DNA of 64,000 bases. Source: Tricholoma matsutake (lineage: Eukaryota > Basidiomycota > Agaricomycetes > Agaricales > Tricholomataceae). Each line of letters opens with the position of its first letter. Position 1 is the first letter of the stretch. Both the position numbers and the translations under genes were made by a program. Location: positions 3,472,001-3,536,000 of the forward strand of contig AP026550.1 in the NCBI GenBank assembly GCA_026075535.2, in the 5' to 3' direction. The notes beneath the pieces were generated by a model. That model worked only from the letters and a program-made list of their open reading frames with translations. It made no database searches and had not been told where the DNA came from. Of the stretch, positions 20,548-31,389 are shown in pieces.

Positions 20548-20718
20548 GCCTGGCTCCTGAGATGAGACAAGGAAGGGGAGGAGGGAGAGACGCTGGGAGA
20601 GATCGCGGGGCTCAGGTCTTGAAGGCACGAGTCTGTGTGATTTGCAAGCAAATAAATGTATTTGGTTGCCCAAGCTCTTTTGCACGGACTCCATGTTGGG
20701 AGGCTGAACTCAAGCCAC
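20548..20718 (-). repeat. Direct repeat B1 of the Ngaro-like element
   Basis: This is the second copy of the ~170-bp repeat. Its edge overlaps the last codons of the recombinase frame (stop at 20710). Confidence 0.75.
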
Positions 20719-21729
20719 AAAGGCAGGAGCAAAGGGAAGGGCTGGAGGAACGAAAGGCTGAGCATGAGGAGCAGCCAAATGGAGACGTGCAGAGAGACCC
20801 AGAATGTGCTCACGTGGAACATCAATGTAGAGTTTGTATATGTTGCTGCACCAGCGGCCGAGAAGCTGAATCTCATGATCTGTGTACCCCACAGTAGTGG
20901 CAGCAGAAGCAGCCCCCCAGCGGAAGCTGTGACGAGTGAACTGTGATGTGTCGATGCCGAGTGATGTAAGACGTTGTTTGAGTGTGGAGATGAAAATGGT
21001 GCATGTGAGGGGGGAGCCATCAATATCAGAGCAGAGAGGAGCATTGAGTGGCTGGGGATCAACGATGAAAAGGTGTTGAAGTGCAGAAACAGCACATGTT
21101 GTAGAACCCATGGGCACCTTGGCAATCAAAACTGACACGCCTTTGTGAAAAGGGTCAGTCTTTGAAGCAGGAAAATTGAGCCTCATGTGTGTGGGATCCT
21201 CAATGGAGGGGACAAATGTCATGCACCCATGCGTGAGGTTTGAGGCTGCATTGAACTTCTTGCCACGGCTGAGGGTGAATTCACTGCAATGCAGGAAACC
21301 AGCCCATGCAAGTTTGGTGGCAGCGTCAAAAGATGCATTGAAACTGATGGAGAGATCACCGGCAACTGTTGGAGGATGGGGAGAGTGATGGGTATGCTCA
21401 CACTCTCCATGGAAGCGCTTGATGCCACGAATGACCCGGCGCACTGACTCAGATTCACAAGCTGTGAAAGGTAAGCCTTCATCAACATGGAGGGAATGAA
21501 CAGCGGCGAGGTCGCCCTTAATGGTTTTGGGTTGCAGCCCACGATCACCAAGGGAGCACACCCACTCAACAATGGATCTATCTGTGGCTGGCAGGAATCT
21601 GCCAGGCTGGTCAAGAAGACCGGGTTCAAGGCAGACAAAGTTGATGTAGGACTTTTGACCTGTAGAGTAAGTTTTGCGGGTGCTAGAGGCGAGGCCATGC
21701 CAGAGGTAGAAGGCAGCATGGGGTGACAT
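20710..21729 (-). pseudogene. Tyrosine recombinase of the Ngaro-like element
   Basis: The 339-codon frame has a SAM-like N-terminal domain (GLASSTRKTYSTGQ, FVCLEPG) and the YR catalytic core. The core shows box II HSFR (FTRHSFRWGAASAA) and LLGRWCSNIYKLYID, with the Trp and the nucleophile Tyr. The first catalytic Arg, expected in a GFLRCSEF-like box I, reads GFLHCSEF. The His codon CAT could come from CGT by one CpG transition. In Ngaro/DIRS elements this enzyme integrates a circular DNA copy without target duplication. The frame overlaps the RT/RNase H frame end, which is usual for the group. Confidence 0.75.
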
Positions 21730-21739
21730 GTTAGAGTGC

Positions 21740-23415
21740 GCTTCATACCAATGAGGTGGGATTTCTGTGATGAGGGTTTGGGGGGGAGGTGCAGGGCGAG
21801 CTGGAAAAGCCTGGTGTACTGGAAACGAGATGCAGCATCAGCAAGCGAGTTCTCCTCAGTAGAAATCCAAACAGAAGAATAAGAAAATTTGAGACAAGCA
21901 GCCAGCATGGTAATTGCCTGGAGCACTGGCATTGCATGAGGGGATTTGGCAGTCCCAGAGTTCATCCATGCAATGACTGCTGAATTGTCACAGAAAAAAG
22001 TAACATGGTGCCCTGCCCATGAGTCACCCCAGCAAAGAATTGCATGTAAGATGGCAAAGATCTCCTTAAATTGAATGTCATGGCAGTGATAGCAGCGCAG
22101 CGTTCGAGCAGAGAACCATTGGTCACTTATCACACCACCCAAGCCCTTTCGCCCGCTAGCATCCATGTAGACAGAGATAGATGGAAGTGAGGGTGTAAGG
22201 ACCATCACACCATTCCATTGTGCACTGAAAGTCTGCCACCAACAAATATCAGATGCGGCAGATTTAGGAATGTAGTGGGTGGCGAAGGGGGATGTGAATG
22301 TTGATGAGAAATCAAAAAGACAGCAGATGAATGTCCTTGACTTCGGAACGACTTGCGATGTGAACTGGAGAAACCCTGTAAGTTTTTGGAGCTCATGCAA
22401 GGTACATTTAGTCTTCAGGATCCAAGCATCCAATAGATCTGTCAAGTAAGCAAGCTTATCAGATGGAAGGCAAGCTTCCATCGCAATAGAATCCAGTTCA
22501 AGTCCAAGAAACTCAAGCTGGGTGCATGGCCAGACTGTTTTAGAGTCTTGGAAATGAAGCCCCAGTTCATTTCCTAAAGCTGAAACCCATTCAATCGCAG
22601 CATTGCATACTGAGGGATCAGAGGAGGGATGGAACGTGAGGAGGAAGTCATCCAAATAATGGCGAAGTGCTGATGGGATGTGTCACTGGATGATCCAATG
22701 AAGAGCCTCAGCAAAGAGGTTAAAAATATATGGTGCAGACTTAAGCCCAAATGCCAGCATGAGCAGGTAATAAAACCTGGAGCCCCAGTCAATACCGAGG
22801 AGATGCCAATCGGCAGCCCGAATGGGAATGTGGCAAAATGCTTCCTTCAGATCAAGCTTCGCCATCAAAGCACCATGGCCAAGACACCTCAGGTCATGGA
22901 CTGCGCGCTCAAACATGTCATAGGCAATATGGGCTTCATCATCAGGAATGCCATCGTTGACAGAAGCCCTGCATGGCCATGAAAGGTGGATAATAATGTG
23001 AAGCTTCCCTGGGTTACATTTGTGACCAACCGCACCCAGTGGGAAGCAACGAAATTTGGGAAGGGGGGGGGAGGCGAAAGGGCCAGCGGCATGCCCATTA
23101 TCCAGAAGGGATTGGACAGAGATGTCAACAAAATCCTTATGCTCCAGAGCAGACTTAAGATTCTTGTAAGATTGCCTGGACTCGTCACCCAAAAAGCCAA
23201 TGTTGGCACCAAACTGAATTATATTGAGAATAGACTTTACAAATATGGAGTCAGGGTAGTCAGTAAGATAATGGTGCCAGGCAGCAAGTACAAGGGGAGT
23301 GGAGACAGGAGGGGAAGGAGATGCATGAGAATCATAGGTGTTACAGCACAGATCGGAATTAGGGCGCAATGGTGGTGGCGGACCGGGCGGGAATAAAGAA
23401 GGATGAGGGAGGTGA
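21740..23415 (-). pseudogene. Reverse transcriptase and RNase H of the Ngaro-like element
   Basis: RT begins just inside the solo LTR edge and carries NPGKLHIIIHLSWP, LMAKLDLKEAFCHIPIR and a GLKSAPYIFN segment. A TGA at 22683-22685 follows in frame, then RHYLDDFLLTF with the catalytic YLDD (about 22665-22645). RNase H shows DASGRKGLGG, FKEIFAI, FCDNSAVIAWMN and LADAASR. The order RT-RNase H-YR without integrase identifies a tyrosine-recombinase retroelement. The single TGA replaces a probable Arg. Confidence 0.82.
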
Positions 23416-23824
23416 TGTAAGGGGACTAGAGGGTGTCCCACATGTTTCTCCTATTTTTTACATTTGTCCTATATTTTTTCTCGCCTCGTTTCCTTCTATT
23501 CTTCATTTTCTATGATTTTTTCCTTATTTTATTACTAATTTCCCTTTCTATCACATTTGTGCATGTTGACAGTTTTATATTTAGAGACGGAGTACCCTTC
23601 CAACATCTACCCCTTGGTATTACATCATGTGGCGGCCTTGATCAGCCTATCTCCACCTTTTCTATTTTTAGTTATTATTTGATTTTTGCAGTTTTCACAT
23701 ATACTGGGCACTGGCAAAGGGATCTTTAGAGTTTTCTCTTTGGATTTCCCTTTGCTAGGTGCACCCCCAATCCCTGTTTTTAACTTCAGATTTCCCTTTG
23801 CTAGAGGCTGAGGTTGCCCTTATA
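23416..23824 (+). repeat. Solo LTR of the 426-bp gypsy family
   Basis: This 409-bp copy starts TGTAAGGGGACTAG and ends GGTTGCCCTTATA. It is flanked by the 5-bp duplication GGTGA (23411-23415 and 23825-23829). It is more diverged from the 3791/9410 LTRs than they are from each other, but keeps the AGAGTTTTCT segment used for self-priming. It lies in plus orientation between the Gag and RT parts of the Ngaro-like element. It is the remnant of a full element removed by LTR-LTR recombination. Confidence 0.92.
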
Positions 23825-23957
23825 GGTGAGATGTGAAAGGCAAGGTGGTGGAGATGGATGACAAGGTAACCGAGACCGAAGAGGAACCAGAGTGCATGCA
23901 TTGGCACCAGCTGGTGGCAGCACATGAAGCGGGCTGCAGGCCCACTGAGCCGAACCC

Positions 23958-25085
23958 CTAGGTCTTCTCACCATGATCAGCAGCGCTACATTTGCAACAC
24001 TTGTGAATGTGTCCATCCAGGCAGGGGGATGTCGAGCAGGAGCCTTTGTTGAAAGCAAAATATGTTTCGCCGCTGACATCACACTTGGACTTCCCAGTCC
24101 CAGAGTGTGATGAGGGGGTGCCACCAGTAGCACGCATGTGGCCGAAAAGGTACTGTGACATCAGAAGCTGGTCAGGCTGGGCCCAGCCAGAGTAAGACCC
24201 ATTGAGCATCTCTTGGCGGCAGTGGAGATGTAATTGCATGTGATACTGAACCACAGCTGTCCACTCATAGTTCTGGTGAAGGTCTAGAAGGTGAGCTGTA
24301 TAGCGAGCCGCACTGAGACCAATGAGGAAAGTAGCATGTGCGTCGCCAGCAGATGCGGAAAAAGCTTGAAGGACAGCGAAATAGGTGGAAAGGGGGATGA
24401 GAAGGGAATGGAGGGATGGGTACTCCTTAAGCCCACCGACACAGGGTGTTGCACTTTCCAAACGCTCAATGTCCGCTTTATTCCTGAAATGCAAATCCAG
24501 CTTGCAGAGATCGATTGGGTGGAACTCATGCCGGGCAATTTCCAAAAGCACGCTTGTCTCGATAGCAGGGAACAGGCTAGGGAGTGACTTACCAGCGGGG
24601 GAGACATCTGTGGAGACGAATGCCGGGAAAGATGGTGGTGCAGGAGCAATGGGTGCAGGTGGATTGCTTTGGGCTTGAGCAACGAGTTGCTGGTTTTGTT
24701 GAGCCATAGCCACGAAAAGCGACAAGATGGAAGCCATGGAGGCTGCGCTATCAGCCAGCTGAGGGTTTGGCAGGTTCATAGAGTTTGGCAGGTTGGAAAA
24801 AGAGCCATCAACGTCGTCTGACATGGATAATGGCATAGGTGGGCGAGAGGAGCTCGAGAGTGATGAAATGGATGACGGCGACAGAGAGGGCGACAAAGGG
24901 GATGAAAGGGGCGACAGCGACAGTGGTGATGAGGGGGCAGAAGGTCTGGGGACCGATTGGGCACGAAGTTCAGCACGTCTGGCCAGGCACATCGCTATGG
25001 CAGAAGGGGCAGCACACCGAGGGAGAAAACAACCGTCAGAGCCGCATGATAGACTCGTCTTCAAAGACGAAGGAATGGTTCCCAA
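23958..25085 (-). pseudogene. Gag-like protein of the Ngaro-like element
   Basis: The frame has a Ser/Pro-rich N-terminus (PSAPSSPLSLSPLSSPLSPS), a Gln/Pro-rich linker and a helical central part (ATFLIGLSAARYTAHLLDLH). The C-terminal Cys/His cluster (CDVSGETYFAFNKGSC, PCLDGHIHKCCKC) resembles the zinc motif of agaric DIRS/Ngaro Gag proteins. A stop at 23958 precedes the solo LTR. The ATG at 25085 is uncertain; an internal Met near 24825 (MSDDVDGSF) would remove the low-complexity lead. Confidence 0.6.
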
Positions 25086-25133
25086 AGACCATGCAGAGAT
25101 GCAGTGGCATGGAATTGTTGAGACTCAAACCTG

Positions 25134-26050
25134 AAACTTGAGAGAGAACCTGAGCAAGAAAGCTTGGTAAGCAACACCATTGTGCAAGGGGGTAATAATG
25201 CCCACTCTGGATTCTATGACATCCTGCATTCACTTGATTCTTTCTGTATGTATAAATCCATTTGCATCACGTACCTTGATGATGATATCTAGTGTAGACC
25301 GGAACAGCGATGGATTTGCAGCGGGGTCGAGAACAGACGAAGAAGATGGAAAGGATTGAAAGAGGCCAGTAATGTCACGCGAGAGTGCAAAGTTGTTCCG
25401 GAATAAAACCTGTCACTTGAGCATGAGCCCCAGTCATAAAGCGATAAATTAATGATCAGACCAGATTAGAGATAGAACAGCACCAGGAGTGAGCAGAGCG
25501 CTCAATGCTATGCACCCCTGATGAGCAATCTGTTTTATAGAGGCACCTTCGAAGTCTAATGCTACAATAAGAGCGTCATTTGTAGGTGTCAAAGACATCC
25601 AAACACCCTCTGGGAAAACAGAAAGTCCTGATAAGCCCCGAGAGATAATCTTACAGTGACACATACCAGTTGTTCTCATAGCACTACCGGCGAACGAGGT
25701 ATCCACAATATGGTTGAGAACAAAACTCTTCCCAACTGATTGGTGCCTGAATGAAGGCAGCACTTACTGATTCAGTAGCCGTGGACGGAGTTGACCAGAG
25801 GCAAGCTCAGACCCTGAGGGTGTCGCAATTGCCTGTGAGACAATCTAGACAGGCCTAAACTAACATTAAATCCTGGCCGAACGGTGACCTCCTGATCGTT
25901 GGTTTTGGAAACTTCGAAGGTAAGAAGACGATCTGATTGTTTGTCATCGATGTCCATTATTTCCGTGTCTGAGTCGTCACTCCAAATAATGGAAAGGTTT
26001 TCCTGCTTGAGAGACGTAAAACAAAGTAGCTGGTCTGCGTGAGATATCTA
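25134..26050 (-). pseudogene. N-terminal GTPase part of the split host GTPase-vWA gene
   Basis: Exons can be followed on the minus strand. The first has LLTFEVSKTNDQEVTVRPGF (about 25930-25870). The next, after a GTAAGT...CAG intron, has QSVGKSFVLNHI, a dynamin-like P-loop, and DTSFAGSAMRTT. Then come GVWMSLTPTNDALIVALDFEG (switch/G3-like) after an intron at about 25664, VHSIERSA, FRNNFALSRDITGLFQSF, IIIK (25282), DVIESR and FSLKFQ, ending near 25134 with a GTTTGAG donor. The downstream part (rest of the GTPase domain, Cys-rich region) is missing and retroelement sequence starts. The vWA C-terminus of the same family lies at 1-1043 on this strand. Function is unknown; the domain resembles GBP/VLIG-type defence GTPases of animals. 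Confidence 0.7.
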
Positions 26051-26111
26051 AATTGACTCTCGTTAGCAAATAGGGATAACATTGATTTATGTAGATGTGC
26101 ACAGCCTTCTA

Positions 26112-27547
26112 TCATCTACAGAGAACCAGTAAATGAAGTACTCGCTGAACGCGTTGTATGATTATAACGCACCGCATCAGGAGCTCCATAAAGCCACGTT
26201 CAAGACCAGCAACAAAGGATTCGGCCACCAACTCCTCAACGCTGCCCGCCCCCCAAGTAACGGTGATTGTAAGGCCACCAACGGTATTTCCGATGACATT
26301 TATCTTGAGTGCTGACCCGACAACGGAATCGCATTGTGCAAAAGCCATCTGTCCTATAGACCACTCTTCACACCCAGGTGGCATACTCTGTCCTCCCTTG
26401 AATAGACCAAGATTGGAGAGTTCCAGACCCCCTTGCCGTTTCTTACCAAGTTTGCCTTCAAAGTATGCGACGTAATTACCATATAGGTATTTAAGCATCC
26501 CGACTTCCTCCTCCGGCTTCGAGCGAGATCGAAGGATGGCAGTGATCTTAGAGGCCTCGGTCCATGAGAAGTCGTGTTGAAACGAAACATAGAAATTCAG
26601 TGCCGATGTACAATCACAGAAGACGTCTTGAGGGATATCAGCCACTTCTCTTAGTGATATCGGAATGTGACAGGAGATAGTTTGCTGCGTGACGTTTTGG
26701 GTAGATGAGAGAATACCAGACAATACAGATACCGCCAATGTATGTAGAGCTCCCGTTAAGGTGGCATTGTTTGACCTGCAGAGGGCAAGAAATGTGCCGA
26801 CAACCTGGGGTGGGAAATGAATGAGTCTGACGTGAGTTTTTAGGATAGTATCCACTGCAACTGCATGGCCAGTCCAAGCAGAACCGCTACGAGTCCAGGA
26901 TGTTGGAGCAAAAAGCTCATACATTACTCGCAAGAACGTCCTCCAAGAAGGAGAAATATTCATGACAGTGTCCAGAGGAGGGTACAGTTGTGTTGTTGAA
27001 GGAAGATGAACTTCTGCACTATCGTCGGTCACGGTAGCTTCCTGGAGTGCAGAAATCAGAGCGCGATGGAAGACCAGTCCGCTCAGACCATCACCAATGC
27101 AGTGATGCCAAGCGAAGCATGCGACATTGTTCTTCAATACAATAACACGCCACAGAGGAAGACCTGCTGCAGTGTTGAATGGCCGTTGAAGTTGGTCCTC
27201 AAACGTGGCCTTTAGGTCGTCAATGTCCGGAAATTCAACGACTTGTGCAAGGTCAATTGCCTCGAGATGGACGAAGGATTGTACCTGAGAGGACTCGCCG
27301 ATCACACATACACCAAGTGCGGCATGTAACTGTATGACTTTCCGGAGTGCAGAAAATAGTAGTAGTTTGTCTAGCATTTTGTGTTCTGGAGTAACATACT
27401 GTGCAGCACAGAGAACGCAAGAGTCGAACCCTAGGAAATGGCGTGTGATATGGAAGCGTTCCAATAAACCTATTGCCATCACTGGTCAGGCAAGCACAAG
27501 CAGGATAGTGGAACATGCATACCTGCAGGTCGAATAACCTTAGCCAT
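26112..27547 (-). CDS. AATase-family acyltransferase (alcohol acetyltransferase-like)
   Basis: The model is exon 27547-27523, a 41-nt GT-AG intron, then 27481-26112. The sum is 1395 nt, in frame, 464 residues. The protein shows the CoA-dependent acyltransferase motif HHxxxDG as WHHCIGDGLSG near residue 135, and a late PQDVFCDCTSAL region. Layout and length (about 460-480) fit fungal alcohol acetyltransferase/condensation-like enzymes (AATase family), which transfer acetyl groups from acetyl-CoA to alcohols or amines; the substrate cannot be told. The gene ends about 60 bases from the GTPase remnant and starts 130 bases from the divergent PB1/ZZ gene. It looks intact. Confidence 0.8.
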
Positions 27548-27676
27548 GGAAGTATTTCGGGGTGAGAGTCGTATCCCCGAAAGGACTCAGTGCTGCGGAA
27601 ACATTCAGCGATCGATCACCTCATGGATAGCTAGACACTGCCCTATTACTTGCTACAGCTGCCTCTCTGGAGGTCG

Positions 27677-30600
27677 ATGTCCCCAATGTATAACCGACCT
27701 GACCGACCTCTCGTCGTCAAGTGCACCTTGGACGGCTGGCACAAGCGAATCACATTTTCCTCTGCCCGGAATTGCACGTATGGCTTGCTCAGGCATAAAG
27801 TAAGTTCCGATACTGGCTTAGCATTTGTGTTGCGCTACATCTTGTTGGTCGCAGGTAGAACAATGCTTTGCTCTCTCTTCTACGTCATACGCAATTGCAT
27901 ACAAGGACGATGACGGAGAAATTACAAACATCACAAACGATCCGGACTTGACTGAGGCGATCCAATATTTCCAAGCGGGTGACGATGCCCCTCTGTCGTC
28001 AGCTGCATCCATCTTATCTGGCCGTAGCTTTGGAAGCCGTAAAGTTACATTGCGCGTCCATATAACAGTCGATTACGATGGCCCCAGCCTTTCGGATACA
28101 GGTTCACTCATTAGTTTGGAGGATTACAAAGGGCGCAATGGAAGTCAACACTCCTTCTCATTCGACTCCCCGTCTGTGGATCTTGACGATGATTCTGTAA
28201 CCGTCAGCTCTCGAGACAATAGCGGGGTATCCGTCGCTCATCCTCGGTCTGCAGGGGGGCAGGATCGTCATAATAGTGCTTCTTTGGGATCCTCTTCCAA
28301 ATCTCCACAGTCATCATGGATTTCTGTGACACATCCTGCTACAACTACTAACAATACCTCCGGTGGAATGATAGCTAGTTCTGAAGATACGATCGCCCAG
28401 GCGCTCAATCCATTTTCAGACGAGCACAAACTTTCTGCTGCTGAGCGATATCCAGAAGATCCATCTATTATTTTTGAACGTCTTAAATTGCAAGACTCTG
28501 GAGACGATCGCTCAAGCGTGCAATTCGAGTCGCTATCGAAGAATGATCGCGGCGTAGCTTGGTTGAGAGATCAGAATCAGCGTACCATTCGCGCAATGTT
28601 AGGAGCGCTACCTGAGCCATCTGAGTCAGACGAAGCTTCACTAGCGCTGCCGACGCAGGAAGAACTCAGTGGTGATTTAGCTTTGGAAAGAGATCCGAGT
28701 GGACGATACTACTACACCTATACTTCCATGGGGTCTTCTGCCTCGCAGACGCATGACTCTGGTTATGACGAGGGTCCCAATGGCCGACAAGGTTCTCCAA
28801 ATAATGGGAATAGAGCGCGACCTACTTCCATGCAACTTGATTGGCTTGCTGCTCAACAGATCAGATCGGATGACCGTCAGGTAAAGTCATCGATTTCGGT
28901 CCCTTCCCTTCATACTCACCACTCCGACCCCTTACCTTCTCGAGAACTTTCATTTTCGGCGGAGAGTTCCTTCCATTTTATCGATCGGGAATTACTTCAT
29001 TCACTTCCTCCTCCTGTTCCTCCTCCTGGGACCCTCACGGATTGTTCTGAATGCGGTACCCTGTTAGAAGCCATCCGATACGTTTGTTCCACTTGCGGTG
29101 AAAAGCTCCCTACAGACGACAGGATCCACATGAAAGGGAAAGACAAGGATTCTCTACCAGGTGCTTACAGTTATCCACCACGGTTCCATCATGATCCACC
29201 ATTTTCCTTGTCACACTTACATTCAACGTCTTCTCAAACGTTCATCGGAAGTTCTGAAACACTATATGATTCTATTAACAGCCGTGCCAAGCCGCTTCCC
29301 TCAGTACCTTCTAGTTCAACTCTCGCCGTTTCTGGAGTGCCTCCGACAGCAGGCTATGAATTATGCAACGGGTGCATAGAATCTGCTGGAGTTCATCATG
29401 CCATTGAAGCCGGCCTCTCTTCAGGCTCATCACCTGGACTTTCAGTTCTAGCATCCCCAGAAGATACTCAAGTAGCATCTCAGTGGCGAAGGGCAGCTCC
29501 AAAGAAAGGCCAATTACGCCATGCCTATCGGGAGAAGGTCTGGGGAAATAATGGATGGGAAGATGTCGGTAGGTCCATGTCTCCTGTCTATTATATGTTT
29601 CTGACTTGAATGATGCTGAAGTGCAAGACGAGATGCAAATATCCAAATGCTCGACATGTGGTGCTGTCACACCCCGGAGGCGTTACAAGTGTGTATCTTG
29701 TCCAAATATCAACCTTTGTAGGGCGTGTTACAGGTCAAACATCTTCCTCTTTCCACCTAATGATCCCCGCTAACATGATGAATGCGAACTCACACAGTCA
29801 AGTGCATGAACTGCATCCTTCACATGCCTTCCTTACTGTTCCAGACAGACCAGTCCGCACCAGCAGCGAACCTGACTTCCTTTCGCCTGTCCAGCCAGAC
29901 TCGAATGAGGAGCAATGTAAGCCCCTTCTCGTCTGTTGGACATACACATCTCAATACGTGCAACTTGCCAGCTCTGAGGCATCCAGGTGTCAAATGTGCT
30001 CAGTAAGCCGGAATGTAGCATTGGATATATGTGCATTCTGACCATACATCGTACAGTTGCCTGCTAGACATCGTTGGTGCTCGTTTCCACTGTGCGATTT
30101 GTGACTCGGTCGACATTTGTGCCAACTGCGAGTCGGCTGGTCTTCCAGGAAATTTGGACTCGGCTGACGGTGGACATAATTCTTCACACATTTTAATCAA
30201 GGTAAATATTTTTGCTGTCCTTTAATTTCAAATAGTCAAAAACATTTGACTTCAGATTCCCTATCCGCTTGAAACAACAGAGGCTTGTTTTTTTTCTTTC
30301 TGAACTGTTTCGCGAATGCTAACAATACGTGTTTAGCTTCAAATTGCGAGTCGAAGAGCCATACATCTCTGGACTGGCGGAGACGCTGCTAGCGTTGGTT
30401 TATCTGTTCCACGTTCGAGACCGAGCTCCGTGGTATCGTCATATGCCCGAACTGTGGTTGGTTCTGGAGCACGAGATTCTGATGCCCTGCGAGATGATCA
30501 CCAACTCATGTGCAACGGATGTGGTCAGGTCAGTTATGAGTTCATCGAATTTTACTCGTATATCTTAACGATCTGCAGAAAATTATTGGTATACGATACC

Positions 30601-31270
30601 AGTGTGGCAATTGCTCTTCGCTACCAAGAGCATACAATCTGGTTAGGCCATTACACACTTCATCGGCGGGCGCGTGCTTACAAATTGATAATCAGTGCTC
30701 GGATTGTGAAAGTCATTCGTACAGCGTACACGATCCAATGCATGTATTCTTCAAGCTTCCTAGGCCAGTTCAGCATCCGATCGAATTCTCGTTCCCCCTG
30801 CTACCCTTTTTGTACGTTGTTGTCACACGTATCTTCCTAAAATTCTGATGTTTGTTTGTAGATACAAAACGCCAGCAGGACCTGCATCGGGGACTCCGAC
30901 GATTGATCCCAAAGGTGATGTCGCTCTATTGGTTAAACAAAAGTTGCTAATTGTAGAACCTAGCTTATCTGACTTCTCTTGTCCATTCTTCTGCTCTCTG
31001 CGATCGCTGTATGACTTGCATACAAGGGGAATGGTTTCGGTGCGCATATTGTGCACGCGATCTCTGTGATGCTTGCGAAGACGTGGACACACATGATGAC
31101 ACGCATGTATTTCTGGTTTTTAAGTCGCAAGTTGACATGCAAACGTTTAGGTGAGTCCTTTACTCTGATATTTCCTAAGGATTCGTTGCTAATTATGCTG
31201 TAGGGCTTTCGCTAATCTGGATAGCCCGAACGGAAGTCCTCCTGTCATTCCATATCCCGTATACCGTTAG
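27677..31270 (+). CDS. PB1 and multiple-ZZ-finger protein (NBR1/p62-like)
   Basis: It starts at the ATG at 27677 (MSPMYNRPDRPLVVKCTLDG). Exon 1 ends at 27799 (GTAAGT), exon 2 starts at 27855, and about nine further short exons run to the TAG at 31268-31270. An N-terminal PB1 domain (RITFSS to DLTEAIQYF) is followed by a Ser-rich linker of about 350 residues. Up to five ZZ-type zinc fingers follow: CSECGTLLE to CNGC (with a long insert), CSTCGAVTPRRRYKC, CAHC to CANCESAG, CNGCGQ to CSDCESHS, and CDRCMTC to CDACED. PB1 plus ZZ is the signature of p62/NBR1 autophagy cargo receptors, but no FW or UBA domain was recognised. A scaffold or cargo-receptor role is an inference. Confidence 0.8.
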
Positions 31271-31389
31271 ATCGAACTGTAGCCTTATCCAAGAATAATC
31301 TGTATTCCCTGGAATTAATTACACTGTACGTAACGAAGGGCTGCTAGCCTTTCTTGAAACCTAAGACAAGACAAAATTGTGAGAACTTA

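Larger units (their letters stand above)
20049..25120 (-). mobile_element. DIRS/Ngaro-like tyrosine-recombinase retroelement
   Basis: On the minus strand the order is Gag-like protein (25085-23958), RT plus RNase H (23415-about 21740) and tyrosine recombinase (21729-20710). Beyond these lie two copies of a ~170-bp direct repeat around a ~328-bp spacer. This matches Ngaro elements (gag, RT/RNase H, YR, then B1-A2-B2). No integrase, LTR or methyltransferase domain is seen. The expected A1 copy of the spacer was not found at the right end, so the element is probably 5'-truncated. It carries a solo LTR insertion, an in-frame TGA at 22683-22685 and a lost recombinase Arg. The right boundary, between gag and the host gene remnant, is uncertain. 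Confidence 0.75.

Noticed and set aside
20049..20718. The two ~170-bp repeats as a pair of LTRs
   Set aside because: They lack TG/CA ends and target duplications, enclose only 329 bp, and fit the B1/B2 repeats of a Ngaro-like element better.
21219..21730. C-terminal extension of the RT/RNase H frame
   Set aside because: Beyond the LADAASR motif the frame only overlaps the recombinase gene out of phase and shows no domain.
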